This document shows positions 1 through 8,455 of a stretch of 64,000 nt of DNA, one piece after another; position 1 is the stretch's first letter, and every line of letters begins with the position of its first letter. Location: positions 124,001-188,000 of the forward strand of contig CAWCPR010000001.1 of the NCBI GenBank assembly GCA_963797475.1. Reading direction: 5' to 3'. The DNA comes from CAWCPR01 sp963797475 (GTDB lineage Bacteria; Chloroflexota; Anaerolineae; Anaerolineales; UBA4823). The notes beneath the pieces are model-generated. The model saw only the letters and a list, made by a program, of their open reading frames with translations. It did no database searches and was not told the DNA's origin. A program made the translations under genes and the position numbers.

Positions 1-570
1 TTCGAAGCGAGCGGCCTACCGATTGTGATTCAAAACAGCTCCGACCAGGTCGGCACCCCGATGCCCGCCGAGCTCGTCGCCCGTTTGGCTGAAGAAATCG
101 GGCAGGTATACCTCAAGAGCGAGATCTTCCCGGCTCACAACCACCAGATCAGCAGGTTTCTGAAAGCCTGCTCTCCGCATATCCATGGGATTTTTGGCGG
201 TATGGGCGGGCGCTGGCTGTTGGACGAAATGCGCCGCGGGATTGCTGGAACGATGGTGGCATGTGAAGTTGTGGACGTGCACGTCAAGGTCTGGGAGGCA
301 TACCAGGCCGGCGACGAAAAAACGGCCCGGAGAATATTCAACGCCCTCCTGCCTTTGCTTAACCTGGAGAGCCTGTTGACCGACTGCCTGACTAAGGAAG
401 TGCTCAAGCGCCGGGGAGTGATCGAAAGCACCTACGTCCGCATTCCGGCCGGCTGCACCCTGGACGAGGACGATCACTACGAGCTCGACCAGGTGATGAT
501 CGAACTCGAACCTTATTTTGACTTTTCTCCGGTATGGTCCCGAGACAGATTATACGCCAACAAAACCTAG
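1..570 (+). CDS. DHDPS/KDPG-aldolase family lyase, 5' truncated
   Basis: The frame is open from base 1, so the N-terminal half lies outside the window. The visible part matches the C-terminal half of the dihydrodipicolinate synthase/N-acetylneuraminate lyase family. The segment VYLKSE (codons 36-41, Lys at 115-117) sits where this family has its Schiff-base lysine. A Gly-rich segment (GIFGGMGG) and a C-terminal helical tail follow. Members cleave or dehydrate 2-keto sugar acids. The next genes encode uronate dehydrogenase, a lactonase and KDG kinase, so a role as KDG/KDPG aldolase or 5-keto-4-deoxyglucarate dehydratase is inferred. The substrate cannot be settled from half a protein. The stop lies 12 bases before the next start, which fits an operon. 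Confidence 0.8.
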   Translation, partial: FEASGLPIVIQNSSDQVGTPMPAELVARLAEEIGQVYLKSEIFPAHNHQISRFLKACSPHIHGIFGGMGGRWLLDEMRRGIAGTMVACEVVDVHVKVWEAYQAGDEKTARRIFNALLPLLNLESLLTDCLTKEVLKRRGVIESTYVRIPAGCTLDEDDHYELDQVMIELEPYFDFSPVWSRDRLYANKT

Positions 571-582
571 AGGGAATCCAAC

Positions 583-1338
583 ATGAACATATTGATTACA
601 GGTATTGCCGGGCGCATCGGCCGGGCGCTGGCGGAAGCCCTGCGATCAGAACACAGTCTGCGCGGGTTATCCCTGGAGCCAGATTGGGCCATGGACGGCG
701 TCGAGTATTTATGCGGCTCGGTCGCCGACCGCAATCTGGTGCGGCGAGCGGTAGATGGAATGGAGATGGTCATCCACCTGGCTGGCGACCCGCGCCCGGA
801 AGCCCCATGGGAGTCAATCTTTTCCAAGAACATCGTTGGCACCTACCAGGTTGTTGACTCCGCCTGTGAAGCCGGAGTACGCCGGGTAATCTATGCCAGC
901 TCCAACCATATCACCGGCGGATATACCGATACCTGGACTCCGATGACGGTGGATATGCCGGTTACTCCGGACAGCCTGTATGGGGTGAGCAAAGCCTTTG
1001 GAGAAGCGCTCGGGCGCTATTACAGCCAGTATCATGGTCTTTCTTTCATCAGCCTGCGCATCGGCTACTACAACGCAGAAAACCATCCCCGGGCGCCGAT
1101 CCCGCTTAGCAAAGTCGACCCCAGGCAGTTGGTATTAATGTGGATCAGCCGCCGTGACCTCATCCAGCTTTTCCGTAAAGCGATCGGCGTGGAAAACCTG
1201 GCGTATGGGGTCTTCTACGGGACTTCCGGGAATACCGGCGGGATCTGGGATCTCAACCAGGCCAGAGAAATCCTGGGGTACGAACCCGAAGACGACAGCT
1301 CGATCTACCCGGCATATCCTCTTCAGCCGGCGCTATAA
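583..1338 (+). CDS. udh: Uronate dehydrogenase-like NAD(P)-dependent SDR
   Basis: This is a 251-residue extended short-chain dehydrogenase. The Rossmann motif G7-x2-G10-x2-G13 (GIAGRIG) is intact, the catalytic YxxxK pair is Y133/K137, and the serine-containing segment ASSNH lies at about 105-109. The combination SSNH...YGVSKAFGE is typical of uronate dehydrogenases, which oxidise D-galacturonate or D-glucuronate to the aldarolactone with NAD+. An AGGGA ribosome site precedes the ATG. The next gene encodes an SMP-30 lactonase that could open the lactone product, which supports the assignment. A generic NAD-dependent epimerase is the main alternative. It is probably cytosolic, since no signal peptide is seen. 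Confidence 0.78.
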   Translation: MNILITGIAGRIGRALAEALRSEHSLRGLSLEPDWAMDGVEYLCGSVADRNLVRRAVDGMEMVIHLAGDPRPEAPWESIFSKNIVGTYQVVDSACEAGVRRVIYASSNHITGGYTDTWTPMTVDMPVTPDSLYGVSKAFGEALGRYYSQYHGLSFISLRIGYYNAENHPRAPIPLSKVDPRQLVLMWISRRDLIQLFRKAIGVENLAYGVFYGTSGNTGGIWDLNQAREILGYEPEDDSSIYPAYPLQPAL

Positions 1339-1357
1339 CCGGGGGATATAGGATTTC

Positions 1358-2230
1358 ATGCACAACGAAATCGAGCCCATTCTGCACCTGCAATCCGACT
1401 TGGGAGAGGGACCGGTTTGGGATGTAAGAAATGGCTGCCTGTACAGTATCGACATTGATGCGAAGCGTGCGTTTCGCTTCGATCCCACATCCGGCGAATT
1501 AACCGTCGTTGATTTGCCATTTTTCATTACGGCCCTCGGCCTTGGCGTGAATGGTCAGTTTATCCTGGCGACAGAGCGGGGCATCGGGCGGTGGGAATGG
1601 GGTCAGCTTGAATTTGAGCTGCTTGCAAACCCGGAAAGCAACCGCCGTCCGAGGCGCTTCAATGACGGCGCCGTGGATATACAAGGACGTTTCTGGGTTG
1701 GGATGCTTGGATACGAGGATAACCCCCTTTACCGCTTTGATCCGGATGGAACGATCCACCTGATGGATGACGGTATCCGTTTATCCAATGGGATCCATTG
1801 GAGCCCGGATAACGGGACGATGTACCTGGCAGACAGCTTACGCCGGGTCATCTACGCTTACAATTTCGAAGGCCTCTCGGGCTCGATTTCCAACCGCCGG
1901 GTAGCAGTCGATACGTCGGGAGAAGATGGGTTACCGGACGGGATTACAGTCGACTCGGAAGGCTGCATCTGGGTGGCGATGTGCAACGGCTGGCAAATCC
2001 TTCGCTACGATCCGGATGGCAAGCTCGAACGCAGGTTGCGGACGCCCGTCGAGTGTCCAACGAGCTGCACATTCGGAGGCCCGGCATTGAACGAGCTATA
2101 CATTACCTCTTCGCGATCCCTGGTCAGCTCATCTACAGTTTCACACCAGCCACATGCCGGGGACCTATTTCGACTGAGACTCGAAGTAAAAGGGCAGCGA
2201 GAAAATATCTTTGGCCATGGAAAAGATTAA
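1358..2230 (+). CDS. SMP-30/gluconolactonase family lactonase
   Basis: The 290-residue protein has the SMP-30/LRE beta-propeller pattern. LGEGPVW at 15-21 supplies the metal-binding Glu (E17), LSNGI and LPDGI supply the Asn and Asp usually involved in metal binding and catalysis, and several SxDG/DPDG loops are present. Family members hydrolyse sugar lactones with a divalent cation. Its position directly after a uronate dehydrogenase suggests that the substrate is an aldarolactone. A GGGGGA ribosome site lies ahead of the ATG. The stop is 17 bases from the kdgK start, so translation is probably coupled within one transcript. No signal peptide is visible. Confidence 0.82.
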   Translation: MHNEIEPILHLQSDLGEGPVWDVRNGCLYSIDIDAKRAFRFDPTSGELTVVDLPFFITALGLGVNGQFILATERGIGRWEWGQLEFELLANPESNRRPRRFNDGAVDIQGRFWVGMLGYEDNPLYRFDPDGTIHLMDDGIRLSNGIHWSPDNGTMYLADSLRRVIYAYNFEGLSGSISNRRVAVDTSGEDGLPDGITVDSEGCIWVAMCNGWQILRYDPDGKLERRLRTPVECPTSCTFGGPALNELYITSSRSLVSSSTVSHQPHAGDLFRLRLEVKGQRENIFGHGKD

Positions 2231-2247
2231 GAAACAGGAGCTTAAAA

Positions 2248-3402
2248 ATGGAAGCGCCCACGTTATTTGAAATCACCAAAGATGACTTATCCCGTTTTAA
2301 GAATCAAGGCTCCGCGTTTGTCACGTTTGGAGAAGTGATGATCCGCGAGACACCCGCAGATACAGAACGCCCCGAGCGGACCCGCCTGGTCCACCTGTCC
2401 ATGGCAGGCAGCGAATATACCCTGGCAATCGGTTTGAGGCGTTTGGGGATACCGACAGCCTACATCACCAGGATCCCGGATAACCCCTATGGGAAAGCCG
2501 TGCAATCCATCGCTCGCGGCGAAGGTGTGAACACCGAATCGATTGTCTGGGCTCCCAAGACCGAACCGATCGGGCGGATGATCTATGAAATCGGGCGGAC
2601 GCCGCGCAAGAACACTGCCGTTTACCAGCGCATGTTTTCAGCGGCTTCTCGGCTGGACGCCGGGATGGTGGATTGGAGGAGTGCTCTCCAAAAGACCAGC
2701 TTGTTGCATACATCCGGGATCACTTTTGGACTTGCGAACCACAGCAACTACGAACGGAACTACCTTTATGAAACATTTCTGGATGCGATTGAGGCGAAGC
2801 CGCCGGACTGCCGGATAGGGTTGGACTTTAATTATCGAGCAACCTTGTGGCCGGTGGAAACCGCCCGTAAGATGATGACCCCGATTGTCACGGAACATGT
2901 CGACATTCTGATTACGACCATCGAAGATATGGCCAGGCTCTACAAGATTGACTGCGGGCAATACTCGTCCAAGCAGGTGGTGGATGGAGAGATCGGGCAT
3001 ATCCAGGATGATGATATTCGCGCTTTCGCTCAAAAAGTCATGCAACTGCTACGGGTTGAAATCGTTGCCATCACCATCCGCTATCCGGATACCTTCGAGC
3101 AGCACCGCTGGGAGTCGGCTGCGATGGATCGAACCGGGAATTTTTTCCGTTCTCCTGTTGTGCGTCCCATGGTCCTGCTGGACCGCTTGGGCGGCGGCGA
3201 TACCTGGAACGCCGGTTTCTACTACGGCTTGCTGACCGAGAACTTCTCTGCTAATAGTATTCAAAAGGGGATTCTGGTGGGCGATGCATACACTCGTTTG
3301 AAGCAGACACTGATGTACGATTTGCCCATCGTTGAGAAAAGTGAGGTTGAGGCCCTCATGCGAGAAGATATTTTCGGCGGGGGAAAGCGCACCTCGCGCT
3401 AA
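2248..3402 (+). CDS. kdgK: PfkB-family 2-keto-3-deoxygluconate kinase
   Basis: This is a 384-residue sugar kinase of the ribokinase/PfkB family. The N-terminal FVTFGEVMIR strand and the C-terminal LGGGDTWNAGF motif (anion hole plus catalytic Asp) are intact. Similarity to KDG kinases and the neighbouring uronate genes point to phosphorylation of 2-keto-3-deoxygluconate to KDPG. The start was set at the ATG at 2248 because ACAGGAG precedes it. The frame is open back to 1981, but that stretch only shadows the lactonase gene. The protein is slightly longer than typical KdgK (about 310-340 residues), with an insertion near residues 200-260. Other hexose or ketose kinases of the family remain possible. 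Confidence 0.75.
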   Translation: MEAPTLFEITKDDLSRFKNQGSAFVTFGEVMIRETPADTERPERTRLVHLSMAGSEYTLAIGLRRLGIPTAYITRIPDNPYGKAVQSIARGEGVNTESIVWAPKTEPIGRMIYEIGRTPRKNTAVYQRMFSAASRLDAGMVDWRSALQKTSLLHTSGITFGLANHSNYERNYLYETFLDAIEAKPPDCRIGLDFNYRATLWPVETARKMMTPIVTEHVDILITTIEDMARLYKIDCGQYSSKQVVDGEIGHIQDDDIRAFAQKVMQLLRVEIVAITIRYPDTFEQHRWESAAMDRTGNFFRSPVVRPMVLLDRLGGGDTWNAGFYYGLLTENFSANSIQKGILVGDAYTRLKQTLMYDLPIVEKSEVEALMREDIFGGGKRTSR

Positions 3403-3864
3403 GCCGAATCACAGCAGTCTCACTCGGTCCTGGCTGCACCGCTCAGCGCGCTGGCGAAAGCTGCCACGGAAAGCGGAAACACCCGGACCGAGGTAGATGC
3501 CATCTTTTTCGTGCCGTGCGCGGCAGGCGGCGCGGGCGAGGAGGTCCATCTCACAGGCAGCCTGCACGACAGGATCCACATCACCATCGATAACAATGGC
3601 GGTTTTCACATGACGACGCTATCTCAGCCGATGGGAATCAAAGGCGTGGGGATGACGACCGGGGACAAATACCAGGGCACCGGAGCCCAGGTGGAACATT
3701 TTAACGGCGCCGCCGGGGAGACCTACACGCTGGTCTATAACTTCAGGATCATCGGGCAGGGCAAAGGCAACAACTTCATTTTTCATGAAACTCGCCACAC
3801 CACCGTTAATGCCAACGGCGAGATTACTTCCGATCTCGATAAGCTCACTGCGGATTGTAAATAA
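3403..3864 (+). pseudogene. Truncated secreted-protein remnant
   Basis: The frame is open from the base after the kdgK stop and encodes about 153 residues with no ATG at a sensible place. The first usable codon is a GTG at 3511, which falls inside the sequence FFVPCAAGGAGEE. The motif VPCAAGGAGE followed by GDKYQGTG and a beta-rich body resembles a small secreted Chloroflexota protein family (recalled, not searched). Those relatives carry a signal peptide before this motif; here it is missing because the kdgK gene ends immediately upstream. I read it as a 5'-truncated, probably unexpressed copy. A short functional protein starting at the GTG cannot be excluded. It ends 46 bases before a convergent gene. 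Confidence 0.55.
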
Positions 3865-3910
3865 CCCCCCGCAACTGGATGGCAGTGGATTTCACTGCCG
3901 GAATCCAGCC

Positions 3911-5317
3911 CTACGACGACAACAGCGCAGCCGGGTAGGGGGCGTGCTTCAGCAGGCGGGCGGCCTGCAGCGAGACCAGGCGGCTGGTCTCTTCCGGGTC
4001 GGCCAGATCCGCATAAGTGCGCTTGCGAAACGGGTTCGAGCCGCGCCAACGCCCGTTGTAATTTCGGCGGCCTTTCAGCCAGGCTAAGGCCGGCCGTGCA
4101 CCCGGGCTGGCGAGAGCGCCCAATTCGTCCAGCACCCGCAGCGTGAACAAGATATCCGCCTGGTAGAAGAGCGGGAAATTCAAACGGAACCAAAGCGGGT
4201 GAATGCTGCCGCAGGTAGGGTAATCGGCGATTGTCAGCGTGTAATCGCGTAGCAGGAATTCCAGGCCTTGTTGGATCGCCTGGGTCACTCGAGCGCTGCG
4301 CAGTCCAGCCGGTAGAGCAGCCAGGCCCCACAGGTCGCGGGCCGCCCCCCAGGCGCAGGGCAGCCCGCCGTTATACGGGCAGCGCCAACCGCCCAAAGGC
4401 CCCTGGGAAGCGACGAAATCCACCAGCTCCTCCATTTGGGGGTCATCTGCCAGGTTGCAATGCAGGCAGTAGCGCAGTAAATTGCCCCAAAAGCATTCCA
4501 GGCCGTACTTCCCAGCCCGGCGAGCGTACTTCAATTCGGCCCGCGTGGTGACCAGCATCAACTGGGCGCCGCGCTGCAGGCGCGGGTCTGCGCCATCCGC
4601 GTCCAGCTCGGCCAGCAGGAGCATGCTCCAATGGCTGCTGGTGTACTTCGGGGTGTAATAGCTGCGCTCGCCATCCCACTTGCCCGATTCCCCCTGGTCG
4701 GCAAGAATGGCGGGGATGGGTCCTTCGACGTCCATCGCCTGGCGGGCAGCCTGCAGCCCCTCGTCCGTCTCCGGGCGCTCGAGCAAATCGCGCAGCGTCC
4801 AATAGCGGATGGAAGGGGTGCGGGCAGCCAGCAGCCAGTCCAGCAGCGCCGCCTGGCGCTCATCGATTAATGGCTTTTTCATCATCAGGAAACCCTCGCC
4901 TTCCAGGTTGCTCTGCACCCGGTAGCCACAGCGCTCGTAAAGCGACCTTGCTCCAAGGTTGGAGCAATGAACCGCCAGGGTGATGCAATCCACCCGCCCG
5001 GCGTAGGCCCGCTCCAGCATTTTCAACGCCTGGGTCCCCAATCCCTGGCCGCGAAACTCCTCCCTGACCAGCAGCCCGTGCAGGTGCAGCACCCGGCCGC
5101 GCTCTTCGACCCAGCACATGCCAGCCGGACGCCCGGCGCAGCAGATGCGGTAAACCACACCCGTGCTGCGAAACACGCTGCCGAAATGGTCGCAGGTCAA
5201 CTGGACCAGGTCCAGCAGGGGTTGGAGCTGGCCGCAGGATTGGCTGAAAACCAGCTCGAGCAGGTCATCGTAATGTTCAGGGCGGGCCGTTTGCAGCGCG
5301 AACGCCTTTCGGTCCAC
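3911..5317 (-). CDS. GNAT acetyltransferase fused to alpha/alpha-toroid domain
   Basis: The protein has 468 residues and two parts. Residues about 5-150 are a GNAT domain with the acetyl-CoA loop REEFRGQGLG and the C-terminal ARSLYERCGY motif. Residues about 155-465 form a helical repeat region rich in Trp and Cys, resembling prenyltransferase/squalene-cyclase-type alpha/alpha toroids. That fold includes YWTLRDLLE, GGWRCPYN and NYNGRW segments. The toroid part lacks an obvious catalytic DxDD, so cyclase activity should not be assumed. The start is a GTG at 5317 with GGAGG nine bases upstream. It lies 143 bases downstream of a radical SAM gene on the same strand, which suggests a shared pathway. 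The function is unknown; acetylation or recognition of a peptide or small molecule is a guess. Confidence 0.7.
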   Translation of the reverse strand: MDRKAFALQTARPEHYDDLLELVFSQSCGQLQPLLDLVQLTCDHFGSVFRSTGVVYRICCAGRPAGMCWVEERGRVLHLHGLLVREEFRGQGLGTQALKMLERAYAGRVDCITLAVHCSNLGARSLYERCGYRVQSNLEGEGFLMMKKPLIDERQAALLDWLLAARTPSIRYWTLRDLLERPETDEGLQAARQAMDVEGPIPAILADQGESGKWDGERSYYTPKYTSSHWSMLLLAELDADGADPRLQRGAQLMLVTTRAELKYARRAGKYGLECFWGNLLRYCLHCNLADDPQMEELVDFVASQGPLGGWRCPYNGGLPCAWGAARDLWGLAALPAGLRSARVTQAIQQGLEFLLRDYTLTIADYPTCGSIHPLWFRLNFPLFYQADILFTLRVLDELGALASPGARPALAWLKGRRNYNGRWRGSNPFRKRTYADLADPEETSRLVSLQAARLLKHAPYPAALLSS

Positions 5318-5460
5318 CGGAAGCCTCCTTCATCCGGCATATGTCGCCCGGCATGCGCCGCCGACACATGTCGCACCATCCGGCAAAATGCAGGCTGCCT
5401 TGGGTTGCGCCGGAAAGCAGGCCGATCCACGATCCACGTTCGCCGGTCGCCGGTCAAGGA

Positions 5461-6360
5461 TCAGGCAAATCTTCCATACATCTGGGCCGGCGCCAGGATA
5501 TCCGGAAAGCGCTCGAGCAGTGACTGGCGGGCCAGGTAACACAAATGGCAGGCGTCGGCGTACTCGCCCGTGAACGGCAAATCGTAGCGCCGCACCAGCT
5601 CGGCCGGGCCTTCGTCCAGGATGGGGCCGCAAATCGGGTGCGAGCGGCCGTCGTAAGCGGCGATGATCTCATCCAGGGGCGTCTCAAACAGGTTGCCGAT
5701 GGCGATCCCCTGGCAAACGTGCAGGTAACCGGACGGATCCAGGTGCAGGCGCTGCGGGTCGAGCAAGTCTTCACACGGGCAGGCGCTGAACTGCTCCCAG
5801 GGATGCAGGCTGGCCTGCGGGGCAAGCTTCACCGCTGCCCGGCCGCGGTACATCAGCCGCGATTCTCCGGCCGGGAGCTGGCCCACGTTGGCGCTTGACC
5901 CGCCGGCATCCGGTTGGGCGATGGCGATCAGGCCGGCCGGGATGCCCAGCTTGCCGGCGGCGGCCAAGATGTGCTCCGCCTGCGGGCTGGTCCTTACGCC
6001 CCAATGGTACGGGTCGCTGCTGATCGAAAGGTCGACCAACAAGCCGGAAAAAGGCTGCAAAGCTGCCAGGGCGTCTTCCAGGCTGGTGGCCCAGTAGCCA
6101 TTCGTGACGACGCCGGTCTGAAACCCCACGCGGGCCGCCTCCTGCACCGACTTGAGCAGCAGGCTGTAGTACAGGAAAGGCTCTCCGCCCTCGAAGTAAA
6201 TCGAATCGACCGTGCCCAGGTCACGCGCCTGGCGCAGCACGCTGCGAATGCCCTGGACTGTGAAGGTCCCCTTTTGCCAGGGACTGCCCCAGACGAAGCA
6301 ATGGTCGCATTCCAAAGTGCATTGGTAGGTGAGCAGGATGTGCAGGCCGCTGAGTCTCAT
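5461..6360 (-). CDS. Radical SAM protein with SPASM-like C-terminal cysteines
   Basis: The N-terminal YQCTLECDHCFVWG contains the CxxxCxxC cluster motif of radical SAM enzymes (C at about 15, 19 and 22). It is followed by the SAM-binding strand FEGGEPFLYY. The C-terminal third has extra cysteines (CPCEDL, CQG, ICGP, CHLC), suggestive of one or two auxiliary FeS clusters as in SPASM/twitch enzymes that act on peptides. The length is 299 residues. There is no strong ribosome site ahead of the ATG. It is probably the first gene of a two-gene unit with the GNAT/toroid fusion downstream. No precursor peptide was found between or beside them, so a RiPP role is only a possibility. Confidence 0.82.
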   Translation of the reverse strand: MRLSGLHILLTYQCTLECDHCFVWGSPWQKGTFTVQGIRSVLRQARDLGTVDSIYFEGGEPFLYYSLLLKSVQEAARVGFQTGVVTNGYWATSLEDALAALQPFSGLLVDLSISSDPYHWGVRTSPQAEHILAAAGKLGIPAGLIAIAQPDAGGSSANVGQLPAGESRLMYRGRAAVKLAPQASLHPWEQFSACPCEDLLDPQRLHLDPSGYLHVCQGIAIGNLFETPLDEIIAAYDGRSHPICGPILDEGPAELVRRYDLPFTGEYADACHLCYLARQSLLERFPDILAPAQMYGRFA

Positions 6361-6407
6361 GATATTCTCGCTTTCAAAAAGGCTTCGCTACTCCTGGTTT
6401 CGCAATC

Positions 6408-6711
6408 TCAGACGCCAGGATATGGCAAAGTATGACTTTCCAGCGCAAGGTCGGCTTCTTCCCCTACCAGGCGGTAGACCTGATCTCCAGGGCGGACGCG
6501 CGCCTCAACTTTGATCGCAACTTCCGCATCTGGCCTGGCTGAAACTACTTTATGGTGGTTGATTTCCATCGAGGTCAGCACCTGCAGCAGGTCAGAGGTG
6601 CGCCCCAGGATGAGCAGCACGTCCCCGACATTCAGCTCGTCCTCTATCGACGAGGACGGCGACCCCAATGCGGTTGTAGAAATGGGTAACAGTCCCAATA
6701 GCGGTGCGCAT
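6408..6711 (-). pseudogene. EF-Tu domain-II-like small protein, frameshifted
   Basis: The ATG at 6711-6709 has GGAGG upstream and starts a frame reading IGTVTHFYNRIGVAVLV. The frame then fails, and the adjacent frame continues with IEDELNVGDVLLILGRTSD and a VRPGDQVYRL ending. Joined, the two give a protein of about 100 residues resembling the translation-factor domain-II-like family (VTHYY...VGD.I...G.T.D...PGD.VY). One extra base near 6650 explains the break. The product would be a small beta-barrel protein of unknown role. Such proteins occur alone or beside U32 peptidases; none is seen here. Sequencing error and true inactivation cannot be told apart. Confidence 0.65.
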
Positions 6712-6830
6712 GGCAAACCCTCCGCGTTTAATTGTGGGAATTAGATTAAGCGCCAATGAAATTCTGCTGCTTAAGTTATATAGGATTCTGGGGGAAAAAG
6801 CAAGTGGTCCAGGTCCTTTAAGGAGCGTGG

Positions 6831-7125
6831 CTTGTGCCCGCCAGAAGAATCCCCCCTGTGTCCCCCCTTGAAAAGGGGGGATTTAATGCCTCCCCCTTAC
6901 CAAGGGGGATTGAGGGGGATTCTGTGACCAAGACGCCCATCAGGGTTACGAAGCAATGTGGCCGCAGCCGTTTCTTCCCCCTTACCAAGGGGGATTGAGG
7001 GGAATTTAACGCTTCCTGGAAAAGTAGCATAGGGCCTTGTGCCCGCCAGAAGAATCCCCCCTGTGTCCCCCCTTGAAAAAGGGGGATTTAATGCCTCCCC
7101 CTTACCAAGGGGGATTGAGGGGGAT
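6831..7125. repeat. Dispersed palindromic repeat, two full copies and one partial
   Basis: Two 90-bp near-identical copies (6831-6920 and 7036-7125) flank a partial copy at about 6976-7005. Each contains the palindromic core CCCCCTTACCAAGGGGG and a second short palindrome CCCCCCTTGAAAAGGGGGG. They sit between the EF-Tu-like gene and the L,D-transpeptidase gene. The array looks like a MITE/REP-type intergenic element, and no transposase is near. It is not a CRISPR, since spacing and unit structure are irregular. The only reading frames here encode low-complexity Pro/Leu/Gly text and are not genes. Confidence 0.85.
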
Positions 7126-7156
7126 TTCCGAGACGCGACGCCCATAAAGGGCTATG

Positions 7157-8236
7157 CTACGAAACCACCGAAACGCTGGTGCCCGCGCCGCTGACCTTCC
7201 AGGTGGGCTGCTCGCCGGACTCGGGGACATAACTTGGGGCGCACCAGCGGAAGAGCCATTGAGCGTCGGCGCTGCGCATATTGACGCAGCCCTGGCTCAT
7301 CGGCTCGCCAAAGTTATCGTGCCAGAACGTGCCGTGGAAGGCGATGCCGGCCTTGTGGAAGAAAGACACCCAGGGCACCCCCACAAGCTCGTAAGCGCGC
7401 AGGTCGCTGGTGATCCAGCCGTCGCCCATATGCCGGGAAGGATACTTGCGATCCACCTGAAAATCCCCCGGCGGGGTCTCCATGTAGCGCTGTCCGGTCG
7501 AGACCGGGACGTGCAGCGCCGCCCGGCTGCCTTCATAGGCCGTCAGGGTTTGCGCGCCTATGGAGACTTCGATGCGCTTTTCTTCATCCGGGACGGAGGC
7601 GGAGACCGGCGCCAGCTCGCTGGCGGCCAGCGGCCGGACGTGACTGGCGGGGACGCAATAGCGCAGCTTCAACCAGTCATCGCTCAGCCAGTACCAGGGG
7701 GCCCCGTCCAGGCCGGCGAACAACCCGGTGATCCAATGCAGCGACTGGTAATACAGGCGGTAGAGCGGCATCCAGGCGCCTTTACGGTCCTGGTATTGGG
7801 ACTGCGAGAACGGGACAGTCACCTCTCCCAATTGGCCGCCGGCGGGCACGCCGGCCAGCGGGGCGTTGAGATGAGCGGCCTCCACCCGCTGGATGTAGGC
7901 GCTGTGGACGAAGCCGTCCTGCAGGCGGTACCAGCGCGGGTTGGAAGCCGGTCCATCCGGCGAGCGCAGCGCTTCGAACGGATGCAGGATAGCGTCTCGC
8001 TCCAGCTTGCGGATGCGCCGGCTGGTCAGGTCCGGACGGGCATAAACGACGACGTTTTGGCGCGTCACCCTGCCGGCGATCCCTGTGAAGGCGAAATCGC
8101 CGTCGGGCCAGGGCGCCGCCCAGCCTGAAAATCGCGGCAGCATAAGCCCGGCGCAGGCCAGGGCGCCGGCCTTCAGGAATTCTCCTCGAGAAAGAGATTC
8201 GCTACGGATGGCTTTATCTTCAAGGTTCACTGCCAT
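7157..8236 (-). CDS. L,D-transpeptidase (YkuD) with secretion signal
   Basis: The 359-residue protein carries a C-terminal YkuD catalytic domain. The histidine segment IAFHGTFWH is followed by the nucleophile motif SQGCVNM, the hallmark of L,D-transpeptidases that cross-link peptidoglycan or attach proteins to it. The N-terminus (SRGEFLKAGALACAGLM, about 17-33) resembles a twin-arginine signal, but the second Arg is Gly, so Sec export or a degenerate Tat signal is possible. Residues about 45-200 contain SH3-like material (VVVYARPDLTSRRI). It lies alone on its strand, with repeats downstream. Action outside the membrane is inferred. Confidence 0.85.
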   Translation of the reverse strand: MAVNLEDKAIRSESLSRGEFLKAGALACAGLMLPRFSGWAAPWPDGDFAFTGIAGRVTRQNVVVYARPDLTSRRIRKLERDAILHPFEALRSPDGPASNPRWYRLQDGFVHSAYIQRVEAAHLNAPLAGVPAGGQLGEVTVPFSQSQYQDRKGAWMPLYRLYYQSLHWITGLFAGLDGAPWYWLSDDWLKLRYCVPASHVRPLAASELAPVSASVPDEEKRIEVSIGAQTLTAYEGSRAALHVPVSTGQRYMETPPGDFQVDRKYPSRHMGDGWITSDLRAYELVGVPWVSFFHKAGIAFHGTFWHDNFGEPMSQGCVNMRSADAQWLFRWCAPSYVPESGEQPTWKVSGAGTSVSVVS

Positions 8237-8455
8237 TCACCCGGACAGCGAGGATATAATGGATGCATAAGGCTAAGCTCGCAAACAAGCTGGAGGGGAA
8301 AGACCAGCCTCCAATCTTTATTCGAAATTTCGAAAATAGTATAGCACGCTTCGAATGCGTGGAAAAGAACGCCGCCGCCTGGATATTTGGAACTAAATCG
8401 GATAGGCTTACGTCTATTCGCCGTTCATGAATTGACGAATTTAAGGAGACGAAGA

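Noticed and set aside
1981..2247. N-terminal extension of KdgK
   Set aside because: It overlaps the lactonase gene in another frame and lacks a ribosome site; ACAGGAG precedes the ATG at 2248.
6831..7125. CRISPR array
   Set aside because: Only two full copies and one partial, irregular spacing, cores are palindromic intergenic repeats, and no cas genes are present.
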